From Sphingobacteriales bacterium (lineage in GTDB: Bacteria; Bacteroidota; Bacteroidia; Chitinophagales; UBA2359), in NCBI GenBank assembly GCA_016718845.1, contig JADKCK010000043.1:1-36798 (forward strand): 36,798 bases of DNA, in the 5' to 3' direction. The position numbers and the translations under genes were made by a program. A model generated the notes under the pieces. It had not been told where the DNA came from. It did not search any database and was given only the letters and a program-made list of their open reading frames with translations. Below are positions 9,692-17,750 of the stretch, piece after piece. Each line of letters opens with the position of its first letter. Positions within the stretch are counted from its first letter, which is position 1.

Positions 9692-10114
9692 TTGAAAAAC
9701 ATTTTAGTTCTATGCACAGGCAATAGCTGCCGCAGCCAAATAGCACAAGGATATTTGGCACACTTTACTAACCCACAACACGTGCAAGTATACAGCGCAG
9801 GTGTAGAAACACACGGCGTAAATCCACGGGCTATTGCCACTATGCTCGAAGATGGTATTGATATATCGCACCACACATCGAACAATATTGACGAATACCG
9901 TCATATAGATTTCGATTTTGTGCTAACCGTGTGCGACAATGCCAAAGAACGCTGCCCTTACTTCCCGACCAAAGCACAAAAGTTTCACTACAATTTTCCC
10001 GACCCCGCAAAAGCCACAGGCACCGACGACGAAATTAGCGAACAATTTAGAGCCGTGCGCCAAATGATAAAAAACTATTGCCACGATTTTGTAGTCGAAC
10101 ATGCGCTAAATTAA
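9692..10114 (+). CDS. arsC: Arsenate reductase, thioredoxin-coupled (low-molecular-weight phosphatase fold)
   Basis: The 140-residue protein carries the P-loop CTGNSCRS (Cys8 to Arg14). The two further relay cysteines are in VCDNAKERCPYFP (Cys81 and Cys88), and the general acid is in FPDP (Asp104). This is the three-cysteine relay of Staphylococcus aureus-type ArsC, which reduces arsenate to arsenite and is recycled by thioredoxin. The start appears to be TTG (9692-9694). KNILVLCTGNSCRS is the usual N-terminus, and no in-frame ATG lies near. It is the third gene of the ars operon, immediately before the arsenite exporter that removes its product. Confidence 0.93.
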   Translation: MKNILVLCTGNSCRSQIAQGYLAHFTNPQHVQVYSAGVETHGVNPRAIATMLEDGIDISHHTSNNIDEYRHIDFDFVLTVCDNAKERCPYFPTKAQKFHYNFPDPAKATGTDDEISEQFRAVRQMIKNYCHDFVVEHALN

Positions 10115-10170
10115 TGGTATCCTGCAATACCAAAAACGTAGGCTTTTTCATCGTTAAAAAAACAAAAAAA

Positions 10171-11235
10171 ATGTCAGCAAACAACTGCTCACCCGCCGCC
10201 GAGCGAAAAAAATTAAGTTTCTTAGACCGTTATCTTACCATCTGGATATTTTTAGCCATGGCAATTGGCGTAAGTTTGGGGTATTTTATCCCATCTACGG
10301 CTAATTTTATCAACTCGTTTTCGAGTGGTACCACCAATATTCCGTTAGCTATTGGGTTAATATTAATGATGTATCCGCCATTGGCAAAGGTGCGTTTCGA
10401 AAAAATACCTAAATTGTTTAGCAACCTAAAACTGCTGTTTTTATCGTTGTTTATTACCTGGATAATAGGTCCGTTTTTGATGTTTTGTTTAGCCCACTTT
10501 TTTTTGCAAAATTACCCCGAGTATATGACGGGTTTGATACTGATAGGTATTGCCCCTTGTATTGCTATGGTTATTGTTTGGAACGAACTTGCCGAAGGTA
10601 ACCGCGAATATGTGGCAGGTTTGGTGGGTATTAACAGCCTTTTACAGGTGCTGTTTTTTAGTGCCTACGCCTATTTTTATTTAGCCATTATGCCCAAAAT
10701 ATTTGGTTTCGAAGGCATACAAATTGACATAACTATTGGTCAGATTGCAACAACCGTGGGTATTTATTTGGGCATACCGTTTGTGGCGGGCGTTATAAGT
10801 AGGTATTTGCTCATAAAACTAAAAGGCAGCGAATGGTACAATAAAGTATTTATACCACGCATATCGCCCATTACCTTAGTGGCATTGTTGTTTACTATTG
10901 TGGTGATGTTTAGCCTAAAAGGTAGCCTAATTGTATCAATACCTTTTGATGTGGTACGGATAGCCATACCTTTGGTTATTTATTTTGTGTGTATGTTTAT
11001 GCTCACTTTTTTTGCTGCCAAAATAGCCGGAGCCGATTACTCCGAAAATGCAGCTATTTCGTTTACAGCATCGGGCAACAACTTTGAGTTGGCAATAGCC
11101 GTTGCCATTGGTGTTTTTGGTATCAATTCGGGGCAGGCTTTTGCAGGCGTGATAGGTCCGTTGGTAGAGGTGCCTGCCTTAATTACGTTGGTTAATGTGG
11201 CATTTTGGCTCAAAAATAAGTATTATAAAGTGTAA
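10171..11235 (+). CDS. acr3: ACR3-family arsenite efflux permease
   Basis: From the ATG at 10171 the product is 354 residues with about ten hydrophobic segments, normal for ACR3. Hallmarks are KLSFLDRYLTIWIFLAMAIG at the first helix and GIAPCIAMVIVWNELA with the conserved Cys (about residue 130). SGNNFELAIAVAIGVFG with the conserved Glu is also present. It exports arsenite, driven by the membrane potential or proton gradient. An in-frame ATG at 10114 overlaps the arsC stop (TAATG) and would add 19 residues. I prefer 10171 because the A-rich sequence before it is a typical start region here and the family usually starts close to KLSFLDRYL. Coupled translation from 10114 is possible. It is the last gene of the ars operon; no clear hairpin terminator follows. 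Confidence 0.93.
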   Translation: MSANNCSPAAERKKLSFLDRYLTIWIFLAMAIGVSLGYFIPSTANFINSFSSGTTNIPLAIGLILMMYPPLAKVRFEKIPKLFSNLKLLFLSLFITWIIGPFLMFCLAHFFLQNYPEYMTGLILIGIAPCIAMVIVWNELAEGNREYVAGLVGINSLLQVLFFSAYAYFYLAIMPKIFGFEGIQIDITIGQIATTVGIYLGIPFVAGVISRYLLIKLKGSEWYNKVFIPRISPITLVALLFTIVVMFSLKGSLIVSIPFDVVRIAIPLVIYFVCMFMLTFFAAKIAGADYSENAAISFTASGNNFELAIAVAIGVFGINSGQAFAGVIGPLVEVPALITLVNVAFWLKNKYYKV

Positions 11236-11509
11236 TGTTTTAACAAAATAAATTAGTTCATTTCACGCCTAAGTCACCGATAATCAATTAGTTAAAAAAC
11301 TAAAATTAATAACAAAACCTTGTTTATAAACCTAAATATTGCATTAATGTTTCGCTCATAAATCCATAGCTCGATGTTTTTTTACCACAAAAATTGTCGT
11401 ATAATAACAATTATAAGTTTATTTATTGGCAAAAAATATACATTATTTTTACAAAACACCACATAAAACAGTTTAAAAAATAATATTTTTTTAATAAAAA
11501 ATACAAGAA

Positions 11510-11938
11510 ATGGGAAATTTACCAAACTCACTTGACAACGAAATCCTTGAACTTTGCAAACAAGGCAAAAAACTGTCTGCCATAAAATTGCTTTGTGAGA
11601 CAACAGGAATGGGACTTAAGGAGAGTAAAGACTATGTTGACAGATTAGCCTTAAAACACGGGGCGGCTTCGACTGAGGATAAAGAAGGATGTTTCGTTGC
11701 CACAGCCTGCTACGGCGACTATAACTCGCTTGAAGTTTTGTTGTTGCGAAATTATAGAGATGAAAAATTATTGACAACTTTTATAGGGTCTATTTTTGTA
11801 AAGTTATACTACACATTTTCGCCCTATATTGCTCAACAACTTGACAAATCGGACAAACTAAAACAATTTGTACGGGTTTATTTTTTAAAACCAATTGTAC
11901 ATAACATTGAACAGAACAACTTTAAACAGAAAGTATAA
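11510..11938 (+). CDS. Small protein: L7/L12-C-terminal-like segment plus CFI-box domain
   Basis: The product is 142 residues. Residues 10-46 (ILELCKQGKKLSAIKLLCE, then TTGMGLKESKDYVD) follow the pattern of the ribosomal L7/L12 C-terminal domain, IKxxREhTGLGLKEAKdhVe. Residues 61-112 (CFVATACYGDYNS, then LLLRNYRDEKLL and the SPYIAQQL helix) match the CFI-box found at the C-terminus of many small bacterial proteins of unknown function. No signal peptide is present, but a hydrophobic patch around residues 88-108 could associate with membrane. It lies 274 bp downstream of acr3 with its own A/T-rich leader, so it is probably separately transcribed. Function is unknown; similar L12-like plus CFI-box arrangements occur in other bacteria as far as I recall. 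Confidence 0.7.
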   Translation: MGNLPNSLDNEILELCKQGKKLSAIKLLCETTGMGLKESKDYVDRLALKHGAASTEDKEGCFVATACYGDYNSLEVLLLRNYRDEKLLTTFIGSIFVKLYYTFSPYIAQQLDKSDKLKQFVRVYFLKPIVHNIEQNNFKQKV

Positions 11939-12174
11939 GTACCATTAAACGCATATTTGCAATAAACGGGGCATTATCTATGCAAATAATTTTACTTCGC
12001 TAAAATTAGCAATTCTTTGAGGATTGCCTAATAATGTATTAATTCACACATTATTATTTGCACTAAAAAGCCGACCATATCGTTGTCTTGTACAACACAG
12101 AACAACGATTCTTAATCCCTAAAACGCTTGTAAGAAGCCAATATCATCTTACGCATAATCTTGTCGTAGTGCCC
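11939..12174. other. Hairpin-rich convergent spacer, no gene
   Basis: Between the CFI-box gene and nrdA, no protein gene is supported. Several inverted repeats occur in a row. TAATAATGT (12029-12037) faces ACATTATTA (12048-12056), a perfect 9-bp stem. ATCGTTGT (12079-12086) faces ACAACGAT (12102-12109), a perfect 8-bp stem. A GCAAT/ATTGC pair lies near 12009-12027. Some may act as terminators for the plus-strand gene, though none has a good T-run. Confidence 0.45.
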
Positions 12175-12213
12175 AAAAAAATCCTAAAACAGCTTGTTTT
12201 AGGATTTTTTTTT
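12175..12213. terminator. Bidirectional terminator after nrdA
   Basis: TCCTAAAAC (12182-12190) pairs perfectly with GTTTTAGGA (12196-12204), and the flanking A-run and T-run extend the stem. T-runs are present in both directions. It lies immediately downstream of the nrdA stop at 12224 on the minus strand. Confidence 0.9.
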
Positions 12214-12223
12214 AGTTCCAATT

Positions 12224-14587
12224 TTATGCACTACAACTCTCGCAAGTTGGGTCGTCGAGGCTGCAGGTTTTGCCTACTAAAACGGCATCGTCGGTGGTTA
12301 TTTCTATGGGTGCGGGTTGGCGTAGGCGGCTGGTATCAACCGTAAATTTAATGGCATCGGCGGCGGGGCGGGTGCGTAGGTAATACATGCCCGTTTTTAG
12401 TCCGCGTTGCCAAGCATAAAAGTGCAAACTACTTAGTTTTTTATAGTTAGCTTCTTCCATAAACACATTTAAACTTTGGCTTTGGCAAATAAATGCTCCG
12501 CGGTCGGCAGCCATATCAATAATGTTGCGTTGCTTAATCTCCCACGATGTTTTGTATATTTCTTTAATATCATCGGGTATACCTTCAATGCTTTGTATCG
12601 AGCCGTTGTTGGCAATAAGGGCGTTTTTAAGGTCAGAGTCCCACAAATTTAGCCTAATAAGGTCGCGCAACAAGTGTTTGTTGATGATGATAAACTCGCC
12701 ACTTAATACGCGGCGGGTGTAAATGTTGGTGGTGTATGGCTCGAAACACTCGTTGTTGCCCAAAATTTGCGATGTCGAGGCGGTTGGCATAGGGGCTAAC
12801 AATAGGCTGTTTCGCAAGCCGTGTGCCATAATGTCGGCTTTTAGTCGGTACCAATCCCAGCGGTCGCTTGGTTCTACGTTCCACATGTCGTATTGCAAAA
12901 TACCTTTTGAAGCAGGCGAACCTGGGAAGGTTTCGTAGTGTCCGTCCTGTTTTGCTAAGGCGCACGAGGCGGTTAAGGCACCAAAATAAATGGTTTCGAA
13001 AATATCGCGGTTTAGTTTTTTGGCTTCGTCGCTTTCAAAAGGCAAGCGCATCAGCATAAACACATCGGCTAAACCTTGCACACCAATACCTACGGGGCGG
13101 TGTCGCATATTAGAGCGGCGAGCCTCCTCGACGGGGTAATAATTTAAATCTATTACTTTGTTAAGGTTGCGGGCAACGGTTTGGGTAATCTCGAAAAGGC
13201 GTTGATGATTAAAACCGTCTTTTTCTACAAATTTAGATAAATTGATACTAGCAAGGTTGCAAACGGCTACTTCGTCGGGCGATGTGTACTCCATAATTTC
13301 GGTACAAAGGTTGCTCGATTTAATAACGCCCAAGTTTTTTTGGTTCGATTTGCGGTTGGCGGCATCTTTATACAACATATAAGGTGTGCCAGTTTCTATC
13401 TGCGAGTCTAAAATAGCAAACCACAAATCCTGTGCTTTTACTTGTCGGCGGGCTTTGCCTTCGCGCTCGTAGCGGGTGTAGAGTGCCTCAAATTCGTCGC
13501 CATAACAATCCGACAAACCAGGTGCTTCGTTGGGGCAAAACAACGACCATACGCCATTGTCTTGCACCCGTTTCATAAACAAATCCGATATCCAAAGAGC
13601 AAAGAATAGGTCGCGGGCGCGCATTTCTTCTTTACCATGATTTTTTTTCAAATCCAGAAAATCAAACACATCATCGTGCCATGGTTCGAGGTAAATGGCA
13701 AAGGCTCCTTTGCGCTTGCCACCGCCTTGATCAACATAGCGTGCCGTAGCGTTAAACACCTGTAACATAGGCACCAAACCATTTGATAAGCCATTTGTGC
13801 CTTTTATGTAGCTATTTTTTGCACGGATATTGTGGATACTTAATCCAACACCGCCCGCCGATTGCGAAATTTTGGCGCATTGCGTTAGGGTGTTATAAAT
13901 ACCCTCGATGCTGTCGGATTGCATAGTGAGCAAAAAGCAACTCGACAGTTGCGGTTTGGGTGTGCCTGCGTTAAACAAGGTAGGCGTGGCGTGCGTAAAC
14001 CACTTTTGCGACATTAAATTATACGTTTCTATGGCTGCTTCTAGGTCGTTTTGGTGTATGCCTACGGCTACGCGCATCCAAAGATGTTGCGGACGCTCGG
14101 CAATTTTGCCATAAGTTTTTAGCAAGTACGATTTTTCGAGGGTTTTGAAGCCAAAGAAATCAAACTCAAAATCGCGCTCGTATTGTATGGCATCGTCTAA
14201 CACTTGCCGGTTAGCTTGTACAAATTCGTAGACGTTTTTGGCAATCAACGAGGCACTACCTGTTTTAGGATCTACGTAGCTATACAAATGCTCGATGGTG
14301 TCGGCAAAGGAGTTGTTGGTGTTTTTGTGCAAATTAGACACCGCAATACGGGCTGCCAAAGTGCCAAAGTCGGGGTGCATAGCCGACATGCTAGTGGCAG
14401 TTTCGGCAGCCAAGTTGTCGAGTTCGGTGGTTGTTACGCCATCGTATAAGCCCTGTACTACTTTTTGGGCAATTTTTACAGGGTCGATGTAGCGCCCATC
14501 TAAACCCTCGCAAAGGTTACTAATACGCACTAATATTTTGTCGAAAGAAACGGCTTCGCGCTGGCCGTTGCGTTTTATTACTTGCAT
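12224..14587 (-). CDS. nrdA: Class Ia ribonucleoside-diphosphate reductase, large (alpha) subunit
   Basis: The 787-residue subunit opens with an ATP-cone (MQVIKRNGQREAVSFDKILV, about residues 1-90), the allosteric activity site. The catalytic barrel contains the redox cysteines and radical-site residues. Cys217 is in LSSCFLL. Asn426, Cys428 and Glu430 are in SNLCTE. Cys443 is in VAVCNLASI. The C-terminal CESC tail is the thioredoxin-accepting pair. It reduces NDPs to dNDPs using a radical passed from NrdB. The sequence is strikingly close to eukaryotic R1, for example in ERPQHLWMRVAVGIH, SKGILQYDMWNV and APMPTASTSQILGNNE. It follows nrdB with an 87-bp gap in the same direction, with no promoter seen in the gap, and ends at a strong terminator. 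Confidence 0.97.
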   Translation of the reverse strand: MQVIKRNGQREAVSFDKILVRISNLCEGLDGRYIDPVKIAQKVVQGLYDGVTTTELDNLAAETATSMSAMHPDFGTLAARIAVSNLHKNTNNSFADTIEHLYSYVDPKTGSASLIAKNVYEFVQANRQVLDDAIQYERDFEFDFFGFKTLEKSYLLKTYGKIAERPQHLWMRVAVGIHQNDLEAAIETYNLMSQKWFTHATPTLFNAGTPKPQLSSCFLLTMQSDSIEGIYNTLTQCAKISQSAGGVGLSIHNIRAKNSYIKGTNGLSNGLVPMLQVFNATARYVDQGGGKRKGAFAIYLEPWHDDVFDFLDLKKNHGKEEMRARDLFFALWISDLFMKRVQDNGVWSLFCPNEAPGLSDCYGDEFEALYTRYEREGKARRQVKAQDLWFAILDSQIETGTPYMLYKDAANRKSNQKNLGVIKSSNLCTEIMEYTSPDEVAVCNLASINLSKFVEKDGFNHQRLFEITQTVARNLNKVIDLNYYPVEEARRSNMRHRPVGIGVQGLADVFMLMRLPFESDEAKKLNRDIFETIYFGALTASCALAKQDGHYETFPGSPASKGILQYDMWNVEPSDRWDWYRLKADIMAHGLRNSLLLAPMPTASTSQILGNNECFEPYTTNIYTRRVLSGEFIIINKHLLRDLIRLNLWDSDLKNALIANNGSIQSIEGIPDDIKEIYKTSWEIKQRNIIDMAADRGAFICQSQSLNVFMEEANYKKLSSLHFYAWQRGLKTGMYYLRTRPAADAIKFTVDTSRLRQPAPIEITTDDAVLVGKTCSLDDPTCESCSA

Positions 14588-14674
14588 AGAAAGATAAAGT
14601 TTTTTGTGGTGTTTTTAAAAAAGATAAATATTGAGGTGTTGTAATGATGTTACCTTTAACATGTTTTCAATAGT

Positions 14675-15652
14675 CTAAAAATCATCGTCCATAGCAAACA
14701 CCTGCGATTCTTTGGTTGCCATAACGCCTGCTTTTTGGTATTCGGCAACGCGTTTTTCAAAAAAGTTGGTTTTGCCTTGCAAGCTAATCATCTCCATAAA
14801 CGGAAACGGATTTTGCACTTTATAGTGTTTGGGTTGCCCCAACGACACCAGCAAGCGGTCGGCTACAAACTCGATATAATCGCTCATCATGGCGGCGTTC
14901 ATGCCAATTAGCGATACGGGCAGGGCATCGGTCACAAACTCTTGCTCGGAGCGCACGGCTTCGGTAATGATAGCCAATAGCTCGGTATCGGGCAGTTTTT
15001 GTTCGAGCATAGAGTACAGCAGGCAAGCAAAATCGCAGTGTAAACCTTCGTCGCGGCTAATTAACTCGTTCGAGAAAGTTAGCCCGGGCATTAAACCTCG
15101 TTTTTTGAGCCAAAATATAGAGCAAAAACTACCGCTAAAAAAAATACCCTCGACGGCAGCAAACGCAATTAATCGGTGAGCAAACGAGGGGGCATCTTCT
15201 ATCCAACGCAAAGCCCAATCTGCTTTTTTCTTAATGGCGGGTATCGTTTCGAAGGCTTTGAACAAATAATCTTTTTCGGCATTGTCTTTTATATAGGTGT
15301 CAATCAAAAGGCTGTATGTTTCGGCGTGTATGTTTTCGATGGCTACCTGAAAACCATAAAAACAACGAGCTTCGGGTATTTGTACTTCGCGCATAAAGTT
15401 AAGCACTAGGTTTTCGTTTACAATGCCATCGCTGGCTGCAAAAAATGCTAGTACGTGTTTAATAAAGTAGCGCTCGTTGTCGCTCAACTTGTCCCAGTCG
15501 CTTAGGTCCGAGCTTAAGTCTATTTCTTCGGCAGTCCAAAAACTGGCTTCGGCTTGTTTGTACATTTTCCAAATATCGTTGTGCTTAATCGGAAAAAGCA
15601 CAAAACGGTCTTTGTTGTCTTTTAAAATGGGTTCTACAAAATGTTGGCTCAT
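14675..15652 (-). CDS. nrdB: Class Ia ribonucleoside-diphosphate reductase, small (beta) subunit
   Basis: The 325-residue protein keeps the full diiron set: Asp75 (ASDGIV), Glu106 and His109 (ENIHAETYS), Glu168 (AAVEGIFF), and Glu202 and His205 (RDEGLH). Tyr113 is in the position of the radical tyrosine, so this is a tyrosyl-radical class Ia/Ib-type beta subunit. The C-terminal VFAMDDDF tail is the peptide that docks on NrdA. The blocks EARCFYGFQ, SFCSIFWLKKRGLMPG and FSNELISRDEGLHCDFACL are nearly as in mammalian R2. It is the first gene of the nrdB-nrdA operon. Upstream lies a 500-bp spacer with an inverted pair of DnaA-box-like sequences, a possible replication-linked control site. Confidence 0.97.
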   Translation of the reverse strand: MSQHFVEPILKDNKDRFVLFPIKHNDIWKMYKQAEASFWTAEEIDLSSDLSDWDKLSDNERYFIKHVLAFFAASDGIVNENLVLNFMREVQIPEARCFYGFQVAIENIHAETYSLLIDTYIKDNAEKDYLFKAFETIPAIKKKADWALRWIEDAPSFAHRLIAFAAVEGIFFSGSFCSIFWLKKRGLMPGLTFSNELISRDEGLHCDFACLLYSMLEQKLPDTELLAIITEAVRSEQEFVTDALPVSLIGMNAAMMSDYIEFVADRLLVSLGQPKHYKVQNPFPFMEMISLQGKTNFFEKRVAEYQKAGVMATKESQVFAMDDDF

Positions 15653-16106
15653 ATTGTTATTTTTTTTAAGAATAATACTATTTAGAGAAAATTAAAACTA
15701 GCTGTTTAATAGCTAAAAACAAGCACAAAGCGGTAGCTAACCACTACGCAAGCAGTGGCAGTTAAGGGTGTGTAAAAAAAAATTCGGCTGTTCGACGAGT
15801 GGAATTTCTGGGTGTTTAGGCTATTGCCAAAATAAGTAGTTGGGTGTTTGTGTGTTGGCAGGTATAGCACTACCTCAGAAACTGAGTGCTAAGTTACGCC
15901 TATGTAGTAAACTTTTGCCCGATAAGTTATCCACATTTTGTGGATAGTTTTTAACGCCCTAATAGTTTATAAAATTTCGCATAGATAAGTAGCTAAAAAA
16001 CAGTTCTTAAAATGGTGTTTCAAAATCTGTATAAATTTAGCAAAAAGTTAACTTTGTGTTTTAAAGTTGTAATTTAAACGCAAAATTCGTGTGTTTAGGG
16101 CATAAA
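15653..16106. other. Long leader / control region upstream of nrdB, no gene
   Basis: No protein or RNA gene is supported. The region contains the DnaA-box pair (15927-15947) and a small hairpin, CTCAG-AAA-CTGAG (around 15874-15886), nested in AGCA/TGCT (15866-15869 and 15887-15890). It also has a perfect plus-strand TAACTTTG (16049-16056) pointing away from nrdB. A clean minus-strand promoter for nrdB was not found; CTAAGTTA (15888-15895) is a one-mismatch -7 candidate. Confidence 0.4.
15927..15947. promoter_or_regulatory. Inverted pair of DnaA-box-like sequences upstream of nrdB
   Basis: TTATCCACA (15927-15935) is an exact match to the DnaA-box consensus TTATNCACA. TGTGGATAG (15939-15947) is its inverted partner with one mismatch at the outermost base. 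The core TATCCACA-TTT-TGTGGATA is a perfect 8-bp inverted repeat. It lies about 275 bp upstream of the nrdB start. In E. coli, DnaA binds boxes in the nrdAB promoter region, so a control role here is plausible but inferred. Confidence 0.6.
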
Positions 16107-16138
16107 AAAGCAGCCTTAACAAAAGCTAAGGCTGCTTT
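16107..16138 (-). terminator. Rho-independent terminator of the T9SS propeller gene
   Basis: AAAGCAGCCTTA (16107-16118) pairs perfectly over 12 bp with TAAGGCTGCTTT (16127-16138) around an eight-base loop. The adjacent A-run on the plus strand reads as a T-run on the minus strand. It lies directly after the stop of the gene ending at 16159. Confidence 0.9.
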
Positions 16139-16158
16139 ATAAAAAAAGATGTTTTTAT

Positions 16159-17721
16159 TTATTGTTTTATATGCACTATACTTGTTGTTGCAATGCCTTT
16201 GGGTGTTTGCAATATCAGGTAATAAACTCCTGTTGGGTAATTTTGCCAATCAATGCGGTTGTTGTTAGTCAAGGTTTGTTGGTGTATTAATTGTTGTTGG
16301 GTATTGTAGATTTGTACGCTCGATTGGGCATCTAAAACAGCATTGGTGTTTATTTGCAATATGTTTTGGCAAGGATTAGGGTATATTTGATAATCGAGCA
16401 GCAATTGTTGGTTGTTGATACCTGTTGTTTCGGATACCCGAATAAGCCAACCTCGATGCGAGCCATGCCTGCCACCGCCCGTATCAATATCGCCATCTTG
16501 CGAGTCAGTGCTGCAAGCCAATAAATAACCGCCATTTACAGCGGGCACAATGCGGTTAGCAAAGTCAAAATTGCTGCCACCAAAGCGTTTCTGCCATTTT
16601 AGGTTGCCATTTTGCCCGTTTATTTTTAGTATCAATACGTCGTAGGCATAGTTTGGGGGCGCAATGCTGGGGTCAAAGGTAGTGCCAATAGCCATTATAT
16701 CGCCATTTGGGTTTTCGATAAGGTTGCGCGATTGGTCGTAAAAAGCCTCGCCAATGTGGGTATTCCAAATAATATTACCTTGTGTGGTATCTACCTTTAT
16801 CAACCAAAAATCGTCTTGTCCATAATTGCCTGGCACATCGCCATCACTCGATAGGGCGTCGCCCAATAACACAATGTTGCCATCGTTGGTTAGTACCATA
16901 TCGGTAACAGCATCCGAGGCAGTGCCCCCATACGAGCGTTGCCAACGCAAATTGCCATTGTTGGGGTTAATGTTTAGCAACCAAAAATCTTTGCTGCCGT
17001 GGTTGCCCGTAACATCGCCATCAGTTGACGACGAGTACCCACCTACCCAAACTGTTTGTGTAAGTGAGTTTTGATGCACGGCATTAGCCACATCGTTGCC
17101 AGTACCACCGTAGGTGTATTGTTGCAATATGTTGCCTGTTTGTGCATCTATCTTCAACAGAAATACATCTTTATAGCCTGCGTTGTAGGTTAGGTTGCTG
17201 TCTGCCGATTCGGTATAGCCTGTTACCCAATAATTGCCATCGGTGGCTAGGCTTATGGCGGTAGCATCTTCGGTTAGGCTGCCGCCCCATACATTTGCCC
17301 AAACTATGTCGCCATGTGCATCTATCCTAATCATCCACACGTCTAGGTTGCCATTCCATTTGCCTACATCGCCATCGGGCGAGGCACTATGCCCTACCAT
17401 GATAGCGCCGCTATCGGGGGTGGCAACAAGGGCGTTTGCTTGTTCCTCGCCGCTGCCACCATATAGGCGTGTCCATTCCACATCGGTGGCATCGGGCAGC
17501 AGTTTGCTACACAAAAAACTGTAGTTAAGCGAGTTGGCTGTATCCGACCTATATCCGCTAATTAAATACGCATTGTCGGGCGTTATGGCAATGTCGTCTA
17601 ATCGGGTGTCGGTAACAAAGCCTTGCACATCAACCAATTTTTGCCATGCAATGGTGCTTTGTGCCGATAGGTTTTGTTGAAATATGCCAATAATAATGAC
17701 TATTAAAATTTGTTTGTACAT
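16159..17721 (-). CDS. T9SS-exported protein with beta-propeller-like repeats
   Basis: From the ATG at 17721 the 520-residue protein starts MYKQILIVIIIGIFQQNLSA, a signal peptide. The body consists of about seven repeats of roughly 55 residues. Each has a motif like W-RLYGGSGEEQANAL, then TPDSGAIMVGHSASPDGDV, then a DVWMIRIDAHGDIVW strand. This is the pattern of SBBP/PQQ-like propellers common in Bacteroidota. The C-terminus (YQIYPNPCQN, then IYNTQQQLIHQQ, then GVYYLILQTPKG) is a T9SS sorting domain, so the protein goes to the cell surface or medium. A TTG eight codons upstream overlaps a -7 promoter box and is rejected as start. It is monocistronic between its own promoter and terminator. 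The ligand or role is unknown; no catalytic motif is seen. Confidence 0.85.
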   Translation of the reverse strand: MYKQILIVIIIGIFQQNLSAQSTIAWQKLVDVQGFVTDTRLDDIAITPDNAYLISGYRSDTANSLNYSFLCSKLLPDATDVEWTRLYGGSGEEQANALVATPDSGAIMVGHSASPDGDVGKWNGNLDVWMIRIDAHGDIVWANVWGGSLTEDATAISLATDGNYWVTGYTESADSNLTYNAGYKDVFLLKIDAQTGNILQQYTYGGTGNDVANAVHQNSLTQTVWVGGYSSSTDGDVTGNHGSKDFWLLNINPNNGNLRWQRSYGGTASDAVTDMVLTNDGNIVLLGDALSSDGDVPGNYGQDDFWLIKVDTTQGNIIWNTHIGEAFYDQSRNLIENPNGDIMAIGTTFDPSIAPPNYAYDVLILKINGQNGNLKWQKRFGGSNFDFANRIVPAVNGGYLLACSTDSQDGDIDTGGGRHGSHRGWLIRVSETTGINNQQLLLDYQIYPNPCQNILQINTNAVLDAQSSVQIYNTQQQLIHQQTLTNNNRIDWQNYPTGVYYLILQTPKGIATTSIVHIKQ

Positions 17722-17742
17722 AAAAAAGGTTTTAGGATAGTG

Positions 17743-17750
17743 CAAAGGTA
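17743..17750 (-). promoter_or_regulatory. -7 promoter box of the propeller-protein gene
   Basis: The minus strand reads TACCTTTG, an exact TAnnTTTG, 21 bases before the ATG. No TTG sits at the expected -33 distance, so support is partial. It gives a very short leader and argues for the ATG at 17721. Confidence 0.5.

Noticed and set aside
12088..12345. 85-codon plus-strand frame
   Set aside because: It runs through the nrdA terminator and into nrdA antisense; composition is not protein-like.
15900..15960. Replication origin (because of DnaA boxes)
   Set aside because: Only two boxes, no dnaA, dnaN or rnpA/rpmH neighbours, and no iteron cluster; a promoter control site is the simpler reading.
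16049..16138. Possible small RNA from a TAACTTTG box to the hairpin at 16107-16138
   Set aside because: No -33 TTG on this strand, and the hairpin has a poor T-run in this direction; it serves the minus-strand gene.
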